A stretch of 15,465 bases of DNA from Syntrophomonadaceae bacterium (GTDB lineage Bacteria; Bacillota; Dethiobacteria; SKNC01). Below the pieces are notes generated by a model. It did no database searches. It was not told where the DNA came from and worked only from the letters and a program-made list of their open reading frames with translations. A program made the position numbers and the translations under genes. This document shows positions 6,779-14,597 of the stretch, piece after piece (positions within the stretch are counted from its first letter, which is position 1; each line of letters begins with the position of its first letter). The stretch is taken from NCBI GenBank assembly GCA_003555415.1, contig PWHX01000129.1, positions 1 to 15,465 on the forward strand. Direction: 5' to 3'.

Positions 6779-7813
6779 CTAAAAACGAAAATCTTTCCGT
6801 TTGCTTCTAAGCAGGTAAATAAAAAATGGTGCCCCCAAAAAAGCTGTGATAATCCCCACGGGAACTTCTACCGGAGCCATCACTGTTCTGGCCAGGGAAT
6901 CAATCCAGATCAAATATATTCCCCCGAATAAGGCAGAAGTAGGAATTAAAATGCGATGGTCCGGACCTACAATCATTCTCACCGTGTGGGGGATTATTAA
7001 CCCTACAAAGCCAATCATCCCGCTGACAGAGACCACGGCTCCAGTTATGAGAGATGCTGCTACCAGCATGATTTTTTTAACCTTTTCTACCTCTATGCCT
7101 AAATTTGCTGCTTCCTCTTCTCCCAAAAGAATAACATTGAGATCCCGAGACCAGAACATAATAGCAACAGACCCGGCAATAATATAAGGTAATATCATCA
7201 AAACATGGCTCCAGTTCCTGAGGCTCAAGCCACCCACCAACCAAAAGTAAATACCCCTGATATGTTCCCCGGCTAAAAGCATCAACAGGGAAATAACTGC
7301 TGAAAGAAAAGAGCTAATTACAACCCCTGCCAGCAGAAGCGTAACAACAGGAACGGTATTTCCAACCCGGGCCAGGTTGTAAACAAAAGCCAGGGCTATT
7401 ATGGCTCCCAGAAAAGCAAAAAAAGGTATGCCAATCTGGAAAGTCATGTTTAAACTTGTCTGTAAAAACATGGCTATAGTAGCTCCCAAGGCGGCCCCGC
7501 TGGATACGCCGATGGTATAGGGGTCAGCCAGGGGGTTACGGAGCAATCCCTGAAAAGCAGCCCCTGCAATAGATAGAGAGGCTCCTACTATAAAACCCAG
7601 TGCTACCCTGGGCATTCGCATCTGAAGTATAATGGTGTCCCAAGTGGAAGGCCAATCCTGCTCAATCAAAAAAGTCAAACCGGGGATTTTACTTATAATA
7701 ATTTTAAACACATCAATAGAAGAAATATCAGCAACTCCAATAGTTGTGGTTACAACCATAGAGAACAAGGCAAAACCTATTAAAAATAATATTATGAAGG
7801 GTCTTCGACTCAA
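6779..7813 (-). CDS. btuC: Corrinoid-type ABC importer permease (FecCD/BtuC family)
   Basis: An integral membrane protein of about 344 residues with roughly ten hydrophobic segments, typical of the FecCD/BtuC permease family, which forms a homodimeric channel for vitamin B12 or ferric siderophores. Family motifs include MPRVALGFIVGASLSIAGAA, GLLRNPLADPYTIGVSSGAA, and GMIGFVGLIIPHTVRMIVGPDHR, the last being the coupling-helix region that touches the ATPase. The open frame reaches 7831, where a TTG abuts the binding-protein stop with no ribosome binding site. I prefer the TTG at 7813, which has AAGGA about nine bases upstream inside the start of the longer frame. It lies between the binding-protein and ATPase genes, 60 bases from the latter. 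Corrinoid is the favoured substrate only because of the leader element upstream of the operon. Confidence 0.9.
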   Translation of the reverse strand: MSRRPFIILFLIGFALFSMVVTTTIGVADISSIDVFKIIISKIPGLTFLIEQDWPSTWDTIILQMRMPRVALGFIVGASLSIAGAAFQGLLRNPLADPYTIGVSSGAALGATIAMFLQTSLNMTFQIGIPFFAFLGAIIALAFVYNLARVGNTVPVVTLLLAGVVISSFLSAVISLLMLLAGEHIRGIYFWLVGGLSLRNWSHVLMILPYIIAGSVAIMFWSRDLNVILLGEEEAANLGIEVEKVKKIMLVAASLITGAVVSVSGMIGFVGLIIPHTVRMIVGPDHRILIPTSALFGGIYLIWIDSLARTVMAPVEVPVGIITAFLGAPFFIYLLRSKRKDFRF

Positions 7814-7831
7814 TTCTACGCATCCTTTCAA

Positions 7832-8764
7832 TTATTGAGGATGTAAAATATCAAATAACTGCCTGAGCCCCCTGATAACCCTGGGACCAGGTCGAGAGAC
7901 CATGTCGTTATCTACATTATAAACCTGGTTATTCTTTACAGCCGTTAACTCCTGCCAGTTTTCCCTGGCTATCACTTCATCCTTTACTGGAAAAGTACAG
8001 AAAATATAATCGGGGTCTTCTTCAAAAATCATCTCTTCGCTTAAAACAGGCCAATCATTTTCTATGTCTCCTGCAATGTTAATGCCTCCGGCCGCTTGAA
8101 TCATATGGTTTAAAAAAGTATTCTTGCCTGTACTATAAAGCTGCTCTGTATCTATAAGAATAAATACCGTAGGCTTTTCTTCCTCTTTAAGTCCCTGGGT
8201 ATAATCTTGAATCTCATTAAGTTCCCGGGACATTTCTTCGGTTATTTCCAGGGACTTTTCATAAGTATTGGTGGCTTTCCCCACCATTCTAATAGAATCC
8301 ATGGTTTCTTCTAAACTTTTTGGGGCCAAAAGTAGGCAAGTATAACCGAACTCTGTAAGGTTATCTACATATTCATCCTGCCTACGGGAAGCAAAAACAA
8401 GATCGGGATCTAAAGTTATTACCTTTTCAATATTTATAGTGAAGTCGCCTATTTTCTCCTTTTCTATAGCCTCTTCTGGATAGTAACAATGTTCAGTCAC
8501 ACCTATCACTTTTTCACCTAAACCTAAAGCAAATAAAGTTTCGGTGTTACTGGGCATAATAGAGACAATTGTTTCAGGCTCTTCTTCAATTACTACTGTC
8601 CTCCCCGCATCATCTTTAAGACTCATGGGATAATTCAGACTAGACTTATCACCTTCACTTTCCACCAATGTTTCACCATTAGAAGCTAAACAACCGTTTA
8701 AAGTGCTCAGAATAAGCAATACAAACAACAACAGGATTAAGTTCCCTTTCAAAGTTTTTTTCAT
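7832..8764 (-). CDS. btuF: Corrinoid-type ABC importer substrate-binding lipoprotein (BtuF-like)
   Basis: A 310-residue extracellular lipoprotein. A short basic N-terminus and hydrophobic stretch end in the lipobox LNGC, so Cys25 would be lipidated and anchor the protein to the outer face of the membrane. The rest matches the helical-backbone (class III) periplasmic binding family, with DDAGRTVVIEEEPETIVSIM, the NTETLFALGLG helix and the ITLDPDLVFA strand. The family binds corrinoids, heme or ferric siderophores. The ATG at 8764 is preceded by AAGGGGG eleven bases upstream, slightly far but the only good site. It is the first gene of an operon with its own promoter at 8901-8873. The partial cobalamin riboswitch in the leader points to a corrinoid, which I infer rather than see in the protein. 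Confidence 0.88.
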   Translation of the reverse strand: MKKTLKGNLILLLFVLLILSTLNGCLASNGETLVESEGDKSSLNYPMSLKDDAGRTVVIEEEPETIVSIMPSNTETLFALGLGEKVIGVTEHCYYPEEAIEKEKIGDFTINIEKVITLDPDLVFASRRQDEYVDNLTEFGYTCLLLAPKSLEETMDSIRMVGKATNTYEKSLEITEEMSRELNEIQDYTQGLKEEEKPTVFILIDTEQLYSTGKNTFLNHMIQAAGGINIAGDIENDWPVLSEEMIFEEDPDYIFCTFPVKDEVIARENWQELTAVKNNQVYNVDNDMVSRPGPRVIRGLRQLFDILHPQ

Positions 8765-8803
8765 TTATGTCATTACCCCCTTATAAAGCTGTCCAAAATA
8801 AAA

Positions 8804-8850
8804 CCTCGGGCCTTACACCCGATTCCCTTTTAACCTATATTTAGGCACCT
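8804..8850 (-). promoter_or_regulatory. 5' half of a cobalamin riboswitch (truncated or degenerate)
   Basis: The leader reads AGGTGCC, a spacer, GGTTAAAAGGGAA, then TCGGGTGTAAGGCCCGA. This matches the conserved 5' portion of cobalamin riboswitches (GGTGCC, AAAAGGGAA, GGTGxAAxxCC hairpin). The remainder is missing: after the hairpin there is no CCCGCxACTGT segment and no GCCACTG. No B12 box (AGCCAGGAGACCTGCC type) occurs before or just after the start codon at 8764. Only about 40 bases remain before the gene, too short for the other half. Confidence 0.6.
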
Positions 8851-8872
8851 AGCTTACTATTATTTAATTGTT

Positions 8873-8901
8873 ATTATAACAGTTAATACCGTTCTAGACA
8901 A
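8873..8901 (-). promoter_or_regulatory. Sigma-A-type promoter of the ABC importer operon
   Basis: TTGTCT (8901-8896) and a perfect TATAAT (8878-8873) are separated by 17 bases. Transcription would start near 8866, about 16 bases before the riboswitch-like element begins, giving a leader of about 100 bases. Confidence 0.8.
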
Positions 8902-8933
8902 CCATTCTACTAAATACCCTTCAGTTCTTCAAA

Positions 8934-8973
8934 GGAAAAGAAAAGTTGTCAGAAGAACCATCCTTTTGACAAC
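8934..8973 (-). terminator. Intrinsic terminator after rluB
   Basis: GTTGTCA (8973-8967) pairs with TGACAAC (8951-8945). After one mismatch, five further pairs (including one G-T) tighten the loop to three bases. TTTTCTTTT follows directly. The hairpin begins one base past the rluB stop codon and closes the sporulation/rluB operon. Confidence 0.8.
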
Positions 8974-9699
8974 CTAATTTAATCCTACTCCACTATTTAG
9001 TTTTTTTATTTCTTGATCTGTTAAAAAACGATATTCTCCTCTTTTTAAACCTTTTAAGGTTAATGAGGAAAACTGAGATCTTTTTAGTCTATTTACAGGG
9101 TAGCCTATGTAATCAAACATCCTTCTAATCTGTCTTTTTCGACCTTCGTGAATTTCCGCCTCCAGCCTGGCCCAGTTTTTGCCGGGATTAGTTTTTATAA
9201 GCTTTATCCTTGCCGATGATGTTTTTCCTTCTTCAAGGTGTATGCCCCTTTGCAATTCCTTCAGACCCTCTAAAGAAGGAACACCCAGGGTTTCCACCAG
9301 ATACTTTTTTTTAACTTCATATTTAGGGTGGGTAAGGCGATAAGCCAATTTACCATCGTTTGTTAAAAGAAGCAGTCCTTCTGTATCCTTATCTAGCCTT
9401 CCTACGGGATATACTCTTTCTTCCAGGTCCGGTAACAATTTCATTACGGTAGAACGGTTTTGAGGGTCACTTAAGGAGGTAATATATCCGGCTGGCTTGT
9501 ACAACAATATATATATTTTTTTATCCGCAAAGTAAACTTGTTCCTGGTCAACACATACCCTGTCTGTATAGGGATTAATTTTGGTACCCAAAACAGTAGC
9601 CTTTTTCCCGTTTACTGTTACCCGTCCCCCTTGAATTAATCTTTCGCTTGCTCTTCTAGAGGCTACTCCGGCCATTGCTAAGAATTTTTGTAATCTCAT
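8974..9699 (-). CDS. rluB: Ribosomal pseudouridine synthase RluB/RsuA family
   Basis: About 241 residues. An N-terminal S4 RNA-binding domain (MRLQKFLAMAGVASRRASERLI, VNGKKA) is followed by an RsuA/RluB-type pseudouridine synthase domain. The catalytic motif is GRLDKDTEGLLLLTNDG with Asp103 as the likely nucleophile. The EGRKRQIRRM segment near the C-terminus is typical of the family. It would isomerise a uridine of 23S rRNA (RluB) in the cytoplasm. The frame extends back to a TTG at 9729, but I choose the ATG at 9699 because it opens directly with the S4 domain and has AAAGGGG about eleven bases upstream. In Bacillus, rluB also follows spmA-spmB, which supports RluB over other family members. 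Confidence 0.92.
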   Translation of the reverse strand: MRLQKFLAMAGVASRRASERLIQGGRVTVNGKKATVLGTKINPYTDRVCVDQEQVYFADKKIYILLYKPAGYITSLSDPQNRSTVMKLLPDLEERVYPVGRLDKDTEGLLLLTNDGKLAYRLTHPKYEVKKKYLVETLGVPSLEGLKELQRGIHLEEGKTSSARIKLIKTNPGKNWARLEAEIHEGRKRQIRRMFDYIGYPVNRLKRSQFSSLTLKGLKRGEYRFLTDQEIKKLNSGVGLN

Positions 9700-9736
9700 T
9701 AATTTTATTTCCCCTTTAAATTTAGACAAAGATTTT

Positions 9737-11017
9737 TTATGTTACTCTACTATTAAATATTCCTGTAAACCCTGTAGTCTGAATCTTTTTAGCTATTTCT
9801 TCTTTATCTATCAGATACAACTTTTTTTCTTTCATCTCTTTGAAAAAAACTGAACCCGAAAAAGTAAACCTGAGCTTTTTACCTCCCGGTGTCTTTATTT
9901 TTTCCCGGGCATAAGATATTAACATGCCACCTGCTGTAGAAGAAGGAAGTTCCAGTAATGCCCTCCCCTTCGCGCTGCGCACTGCATTGTTTCCTGCAAG
10001 GGTTCCTGTAACCATAGCTTCTGTATGCCCAACCATTAACCCGGACTTTTCGCCGGCACAAAACAGGTTATCAACACCCTTTACTTTCATGGTATTATCC
10101 CGGGGAACTATACTTAGCAAGCGAACAGAGTTTCCTATTCCTCCGGCATAAGGATCAATAAAAATGGCGTTCTCAAAACCCGGTATTTTTCTTAAAATTT
10201 CCACTGGAAAGTAAGGAACCATTAACTTTACAAGCCCGGTATCCAGCAAAACCAGGTTATTTTTAAAGTAATTGCCAACGTATTGCTGACAGGCTTTAAT
10301 TTTCATAATGTCCTGAGCAAAAGCCTTTTCATGTATGGGGATAGTATATATTCCTTTATTCTCCAGTTCCAAAATAATGTCTTCGTCTATAGAGTTTTTT
10401 AGCATTTTACAGGAGCCGCTTATAGAACCTGCCGTTTCCCCAACATTTTGACCTTCTTCCTCTTTAACACCGGCTAATTCCGCCAGGCTTACCCTGGAAC
10501 CAAAGGAGGGGCACCTTAGTATACACATGGAACATCCCCGGCCGAATTTTCTACATTTGGCCATAGGCCCGGCACTTCCTGTAGTATCTATGAAAACATC
10601 CCCTGCAATCTCTTCTTCCTCTTCCAAGATAACCTTTATTATTCTATTATTTACAACAACGGAATCTACAACCCTTTTTTTTAATAATAACTTTACTCCC
10701 ATATTTTTTAAAAAGGACCTGACGGCAGGTTCAATTCTAGTAACATCATATAAAGAAGCATGTTTATGATTGGGAAAGTCAACATTTTGATGCAGGGAAA
10801 GTTTATCTGTAAGATTAATAAGCTCACCAGCCCCGGCACAGATTAACTCTTCTGCAGCGGTAAAACGCCCATTATTGCGCATAATGCCTCCCACCAGACC
10901 TGTTCCCAAAACCATATCCGCTTTTTCTATCAAGGTAACTTTAGCTCCGGCTTTAATCCCAGCAATGGCAGAAGCACAGCCAGCCCATCCGGCTCCTACA
11001 ACAATTATATATACCAA
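9737..11017 (-). CDS. FAD-dependent oxidoreductase with a CX6CX2CX3C motif
   Basis: About 426 residues. The N-terminus is a classical dinucleotide-binding fold (LVYIIVVGAGWAGCASA, acidic residue in VTLIEKAD), and a second FAD contact is near the C-terminus (GVDNLFCAGEKSGLMVGHTEA, then GTLAGNNA). The overall shape recalls the GidA/TrmFO and fumarate-reductase-like flavoproteins. A distinctive stretch (DNA 10555-10511) carries Cys155, Cys162, Cys165 and Cys169 in a ferredoxin-like spacing, suggesting a [4Fe-4S] cluster or a metal site. The substrate is unknown to me. The open frame reaches an ATG at 11056, but the TTG at 11017 has GGAGG eight bases upstream and starts at the first beta strand. 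It sits 57 bases after spmB and 37 bases before rluB, so it is probably co-transcribed with both. Confidence 0.85.
   Translation of the reverse strand: MVYIIVVGAGWAGCASAIAGIKAGAKVTLIEKADMVLGTGLVGGIMRNNGRFTAAEELICAGAGELINLTDKLSLHQNVDFPNHKHASLYDVTRIEPAVRSFLKNMGVKLLLKKRVVDSVVVNNRIIKVILEEEEEIAGDVFIDTTGSAGPMAKCRKFGRGCSMCILRCPSFGSRVSLAELAGVKEEEGQNVGETAGSISGSCKMLKNSIDEDIILELENKGIYTIPIHEKAFAQDIMKIKACQQYVGNYFKNNLVLLDTGLVKLMVPYFPVEILRKIPGFENAIFIDPYAGGIGNSVRLLSIVPRDNTMKVKGVDNLFCAGEKSGLMVGHTEAMVTGTLAGNNAVRSAKGRALLELPSSTAGGMLISYAREKIKTPGGKKLRFTFSGSVFFKEMKEKKLYLIDKEEIAKKIQTTGFTGIFNSRVT
10511..10555 (-). other. CX6CX2CX3C motif in the FAD oxidoreductase
   Basis: The codons for CRKFGRGCSMCILRC place four cysteines in a 15-residue window, followed by Pro (RCP) as in many iron-sulfur ligand loops. 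Cluster binding is inferred from spacing only. Confidence 0.6.
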
Positions 11018-11074
11018 GCGGACTACCTCCTCATAAAAACCTTGTGCTATAGCCATAGTTCTTAAAGATTAACA

Positions 11075-11611
11075 TCAGCCAAATATTTTCATACATACAT
11101 AAATTGCTGTTATAATGCCTGCCAGGTCTGCCAGCAAACCTACAGTCAGGGCGTGCCTTATTTTATTTATTCCCACACTTCCGAAATAAAGAGTTAAGAC
11201 ATAAAAAGTAGTTTCTGTGCTCCCGATCATAGTAGAAGCAATTCTACCCATTAAAGAGTCTGGACCATTATTGTTTAATATTTCTGCAGTTATAGCCAGC
11301 ACACTACTCCCGGAAATAGGTCTCATAATTGCTATGGGCAGAATGTCTGTAGGAACGCCAAAATAATCAAAAACGGGGGCAAGCATATTGATAAATATGT
11401 CCATAGCTCCTGATCTTCTAAATAAGCTTATGCCTACCAGCATGGCTACTAAAAAGGGTATCAGTTTAATCGCCGTATCAAAACCCTCTTTAGCTCCATC
11501 TACAAAAACATCAAATACTTTTACACCCTTTATATTAGCATAAAATAAGGTGATAAAAATAATGGCCGGAATTGTCCAAACAGATACAATATTTATTAAA
11601 TGACTCATCAT
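11075..11611 (-). CDS. spmB: Spore maturation protein B (SpmB)
   Basis: A 178-residue membrane protein with several hydrophobic helices and the nucleoside-recognition/Gate-type fold shared by SpmA and SpmB. Typical SpmB segments are visible: VKVFDVFVDGAKEGFDTAIKL, then PFLVAMLVG, IMRPISGSSVLA, and STETTFYVLTLYFGSVG. In Bacillus the SpmA/SpmB pair is needed for spore core dehydration and heat resistance; the transported species is not settled. The ATG at 11611 overlaps the spmA stop codon as ATGA (four bases), with GGTGGAG seven bases upstream, so the two genes are translationally coupled. The length matches the family. Confidence 0.95.
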   Translation of the reverse strand: MMSHLINIVSVWTIPAIIFITLFYANIKGVKVFDVFVDGAKEGFDTAIKLIPFLVAMLVGISLFRRSGAMDIFINMLAPVFDYFGVPTDILPIAIMRPISGSSVLAITAEILNNNGPDSLMGRIASTMIGSTETTFYVLTLYFGSVGINKIRHALTVGLLADLAGIITAIYVCMKIFG

Positions 11612-12207
11612 TGGGATGCTCCACCTTTCCAGCTTTTATAAAGGCGAAAAAACCTATCAAAGGATATAGCTACCACAGTAGAAACAAACGTAGCAACGAT
11701 AGTAGGACCTATTATTTCCGTAGGGTTAGATGAACCTGTCGCTGAGCGAAGAGCAATAACAGTAGCCGGAACCAATGTAATACTTGAGGTATTCAAAGCC
11801 AGAAAAGTGCACATATCATATGATGCTGTATCTTTCTTATTGTTTAATTCCTGCATTTTTTCCATGGCCTTTAAACCAAAAGGAGTTGCTGCGTTCCCCA
11901 TGCCCAATATGTTAGCACTCATATTCATTAAAATAGCGCTCATGGCCGGATGGTTCCCAGGTATTCCCGGAAACAAGAAACTGGCAACAGGTCTTAGAAT
12001 AGAAATCAAAATATTTATTAGCCCTGATTCTTCTATGATTTTCATTATTCCTAGCCAAAATGTCATTATGCTTACCAGGCCGATAGCAATACTTACTGCC
12101 TGTTCAGCAGCAGAAAATATTATTTCCGGGACAAGGTCTATTTTACCGTTAATGCCGGCTACACATATTCCCAATATCATTAAAGCAAACCATAAACGGT
12201 TAATCAA
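11608..12207 (-). CDS. spmA: Spore maturation protein A (SpmA)
   Basis: About 199 residues, multi-helix membrane protein of the nucleoside-recognition/Gate fold family. Recognisable parts are an N-terminal helix (INRLWFALMILGICVAGING), the LGIMKIIEESGLI segment, NMSANILGMGNAATPFGLKA, and FLALNTSSITLVPATVIALR. It partners SpmB in spore core dehydration. The open frame extends to an ATG at 12246 inside the carboxypeptidase gene, but that start lacks a ribosome binding site. The TTG at 12207 has GGGGAG eight bases upstream and gives the standard family length and N-terminus. It lies 17 bases after the stop codon of the carboxypeptidase gene. Confidence 0.95.
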   Translation of the reverse strand: MINRLWFALMILGICVAGINGKIDLVPEIIFSAAEQAVSIAIGLVSIMTFWLGIMKIIEESGLINILISILRPVASFLFPGIPGNHPAMSAILMNMSANILGMGNAATPFGLKAMEKMQELNNKKDTASYDMCTFLALNTSSITLVPATVIALRSATGSSNPTEIIGPTIVATFVSTVVAISFDRFFRLYKSWKGGASQ

Positions 12208-12224
12208 AAAAGACACTCCCCGTT

Positions 12225-13367
12225 TCAAACAATATATTGCAACCATTTTTTAAACCAGTTTTTAAAAGTGATAAATATGCTCTTTTTCCCAATTGATTCC
12301 CCGGCCAATAAGTCAATACTTTTCATTTCTTCTCCAGTAAAATTTATCACCAGTTCACCAATTTTTTCATTTTTGCTGATAGGAGCCTCCAGGGCAGCTT
12401 TATTTTCAACTTTTATATCATAGTCAATCAGCTCTTCCTCACCCTTTTTTAAAGGAAATATAAATTCTGCAGCTGTAACCAGCGTGACTTTGTCTTTTAA
12501 CCCGCCTTTTACCAGTTCAGTTTTTATAAACTGCCCTTTTGAGATTAACTGTCTAGGCGTCCAGTTAGTGAAACCATAGTCTAAAAGAACTTTAGAATCC
12601 TCCCACATGTCGGGAGCGTTAAGAACAACAGCTACAAGTTGCCAGGAATCCCTGGTAGCCGAACCCACAAAACAGCGCCCAGCGGCAGAAGTCCAGCCTG
12701 TTTTAACTCCATCACCTCCAGGGTATAATTCCAGTAGCCTGTTTTGATTCCTTAAAAAACGATCCCACTGATGCTCAGGCCAGGTAATCCTTTTTTCTCT
12801 GGTTGTAATTATTTCTCTAAACTTGGGTATATTTAAAGCCTGACAAGCTATCAATCCAAAATCATAGGCAGTGGTAAAATGGTTTTCATCAGGGAGACCG
12901 TGAGGATTCTTAAAATGAGTATTATAGGCCCCTATTTCCCTGGCTCTTTCTGTCATCATCACGGAAAAGTCTTCTAAAGAGCCTCCTATATGTTCGGCTA
13001 TAGCTGTAGCAGCATCATTGCCGGATCTCAGCATTAGCCCGTACAACAACTCCTCAAGGGTTTTTGCCTCGCCTTTTTCCAGCCAGATGGATGAACCTTC
13101 CACCAGGGAGGCTCTCTCACTTACAACTACCCGGCTGTTTAAATTCCCTGATTCTAGCGCTAATAAAGCTGTCATTATTTTTGTTGTACTGGCCATAGGA
13201 AGTCTTTTGTGCTCATCTTTAGCAAAAAAAACCCTTCCAGAAGACTGGTCCATAAGTACTGCAGCCTGAGCTGATATATCATTTTCTGTAAGAGCCGAAA
13301 CAGGAGTAACTGTTAAATTTAAAATTAATAATATTATTAAACAATTTATTAGAAGTTTTTTAATCAA
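12225..13367 (-). CDS. D-alanyl-D-alanine carboxypeptidase (DacB/DacF type, penicillin-binding protein)
   Basis: About 380 residues. A Sec signal peptide (LIKKLLINCLIILLILNLTVTPVSA) is followed by a peptidase S11 domain with SxxK (STTK, Ser60 and Lys63), SGN (115-117) and KTG (222-224), all intact. A PBP5_C-like beta domain follows. The C-terminus (FKNWFKKWLQYIV) is an amphipathic helix of the kind that anchors these enzymes to the membrane. It removes the terminal D-Ala from peptidoglycan stem peptides. The position just before spmA-spmB matches Bacillus dacB, which acts on spore cortex, so a sporulation role is likely; the sequence also resembles DacF. I start it at TTG 13367 (GGAGG six bases upstream) rather than ATG 13385, where that site would lie inside the gene. 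Confidence 0.94.
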   Translation of the reverse strand: MIKKLLINCLIILLILNLTVTPVSALTENDISAQAAVLMDQSSGRVFFAKDEHKRLPMASTTKIMTALLALESGNLNSRVVVSERASLVEGSSIWLEKGEAKTLEELLYGLMLRSGNDAATAIAEHIGGSLEDFSVMMTERAREIGAYNTHFKNPHGLPDENHFTTAYDFGLIACQALNIPKFREIITTREKRITWPEHQWDRFLRNQNRLLELYPGGDGVKTGWTSAAGRCFVGSATRDSWQLVAVVLNAPDMWEDSKVLLDYGFTNWTPRQLISKGQFIKTELVKGGLKDKVTLVTAAEFIFPLKKGEEELIDYDIKVENKAALEAPISKNEKIGELVINFTGEEMKSIDLLAGESIGKKSIFITFKNWFKKWLQYIV

Positions 13368-13442
13368 CTGTTTCCTCCTTACCATTTTCTTAATATCTAT
13401 TCATGTAAAGTTGTATTTATGAGCAGTAAGTAATAAAAATAA

Positions 13443-13475
13443 AAAAACACCTTCCTCATTTCTGAAGGTGTTTTT
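13443..13475. terminator. Bidirectional intrinsic terminator between ytfJ and the carboxypeptidase gene
   Basis: AAAAACACCTTC pairs perfectly with GAAGGTGTTTTT (12 bp) across a nine-base loop. On the minus strand it is followed by seven T. It closes the scpAB-ytfIJ operon about 40 bases after the ytfJ stop. The 75 bases from here to the carboxypeptidase start must hold that operon's promoter, but I see no convincing sigma-A, sigma-E or sigma-F box there. Confidence 0.9.
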
Positions 13476-13515
13476 ACCCCACTTGTTTTATAAGAAAGGC
13501 ATTTTATATTTTAAT

Positions 13516-13938
13516 TTATATATTATAATTTGGAGTCGGATTATTAGTCTGCTGTTTTTTGTTAAGCATTCCCTGAAACTGGTTTGCCAGTTGGGGAGCC
13601 ATATCTAATAATCTATCGAAAAGCACATTGTTGTCTACTGGAAGAAGTCGCACCTGTCCCTGACCTACAACTAAAAAAGCTACCGGTTGAACCGAGACTC
13701 CACCACCACTTCCACCACCAAAGGGTAGATTCTCATTTCCTCCTGACTGCTGATTTTCTTCACTGCCATCAAATTCACTTCCTCCAGCAGCAAACCCAAA
13801 AGAAACTCTGGAAATGGGTATTATAACACTTCCATCGGAAGTTTCTACAGCATCTCCTACAATGGTATTAACATCAACCATTTCTTTTATGCTTTCCATT
13901 GCTGTTTTCATTAAACCCTGGATTGGATGATCTTCCAT
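13516..13938 (-). CDS. ytfJ: GerW family sporulation protein YtfJ
   Basis: About 140 residues, cytoplasmic. It begins MEDHPIQGLMKTAMESIKEM, then has the family core VGDAVETSDGSVIIPISRVSFGFAAGG, a glycine-rich loop (GGGSGGG) and the strand VSVQPVAFLVVGQGQVRLLPV. In Bacillus the protein is made in the forespore and affects spore germination. The open frame extends to 14016, but the ATG at 13938 gives the usual N-terminus, with AAGGGGTG about twelve bases upstream. It overlaps the 3' end of the DUF2953 gene by 28 bases, suggesting coupled translation, and is the last gene before a strong terminator. The Asn/Gln-rich end (KKQQTNNPTPNYNI) looks disordered. Confidence 0.92.
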   Translation of the reverse strand: MEDHPIQGLMKTAMESIKEMVDVNTIVGDAVETSDGSVIIPISRVSFGFAAGGSEFDGSEENQQSGGNENLPFGGGSGGGVSVQPVAFLVVGQGQVRLLPVDNNVLFDRLLDMAPQLANQFQGMLNKKQQTNNPTPNYNI

Positions 13939-14597
13939 CTTTTTGCTACACCCCTTTGTAATTTTATATATAAAGCTATAATCAATGTCAGATACAGCTG
14001 ATATACCCGCAGACAAAAATCTCCTTTGAAATCTATTCTAAAGTGTGGCTTATTAAAATCAGTTGATACGCTAATTTCCGGCTGATAGCCTTTTTTAAAA
14101 ATAAAAAATCTTTGTACCAGGCCGGTTATAGTTCCTTTTACGCTCCATATAATACCTGACATGACTCCTGTTTCTGCTGCATCCTTTAAACCAAAACTAG
14201 TGGAACAGTAAAAGTTTTTACATCTAATGCGTTTCCTTAAAAACCCTATAATAAAAGATATTGTTTTAGAATTTTTTCTTATGGTTTTTATTTTGTTTAA
14301 AGTTTGAGAAATTTGCTCCAAAAAATAAGCAATACTAAAATCTGTATTTTTTTCTGTGTTCTTTTCCCTTAAAAGAGATTTTTTAAACTTTATTTTGCTG
14401 TGAACTCTGTATCCACCTTTTTTCTTTTCTAACACCGGAACTTCATATTTTAAATTGATTAAACCCCATACACTTCTTAATTGTAGAGTCAACAGGTCAT
14501 CTTTATTTTCCCGCAGATATTTTATCTTTATACATACAGGAGATAGATTGATTATAATAATGATTATAGTTACAAGGGGCAAATACCAAAAATTCAC
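13911..14597 (-). CDS. DUF2953 family membrane protein (YtfI-like)
   Basis: A 228-residue protein with one N-terminal hydrophobic helix (WYLPLVTIIIIIINLSPVCI), a basic middle region (many Lys/Arg between residues 60 and 125) and the family hallmark FGLKDAAETGVMSGIIWSVKG. A hydrophobic stretch near the C-terminus (YLTLIIALYIKL) could be a second membrane contact. In endospore formers this gene usually precedes ytfJ, as here, and the pair is thought to act in sporulation; its molecular function is unknown. The start is GTG at 14597, nine bases after GGAGG. That site is buried in a perfect 6-bp hairpin, described separately. Confidence 0.85.
   Translation of the reverse strand: MNFWYLPLVTIIIIIINLSPVCIKIKYLRENKDDLLTLQLRSVWGLINLKYEVPVLEKKKGGYRVHSKIKFKKSLLREKNTEKNTDFSIAYFLEQISQTLNKIKTIRKNSKTISFIIGFLRKRIRCKNFYCSTSFGLKDAAETGVMSGIIWSVKGTITGLVQRFFIFKKGYQPEISVSTDFNKPHFRIDFKGDFCLRVYQLYLTLIIALYIKLQRGVAKRWKIIQSRV

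Noticed and set aside
11807..12253. 148-codon plus-strand open frame opposite spmA
   Set aside because: It mirrors the hydrophobic spmA gene on the other strand; antisense frames of membrane proteins are often open and hydrophobic.
13376..13442. Sigma-E or sigma-F promoter for the carboxypeptidase-spm operon
   Set aside because: The context calls for one, but I could not find boxes at correct spacing that match the consensus, so none is annotated.
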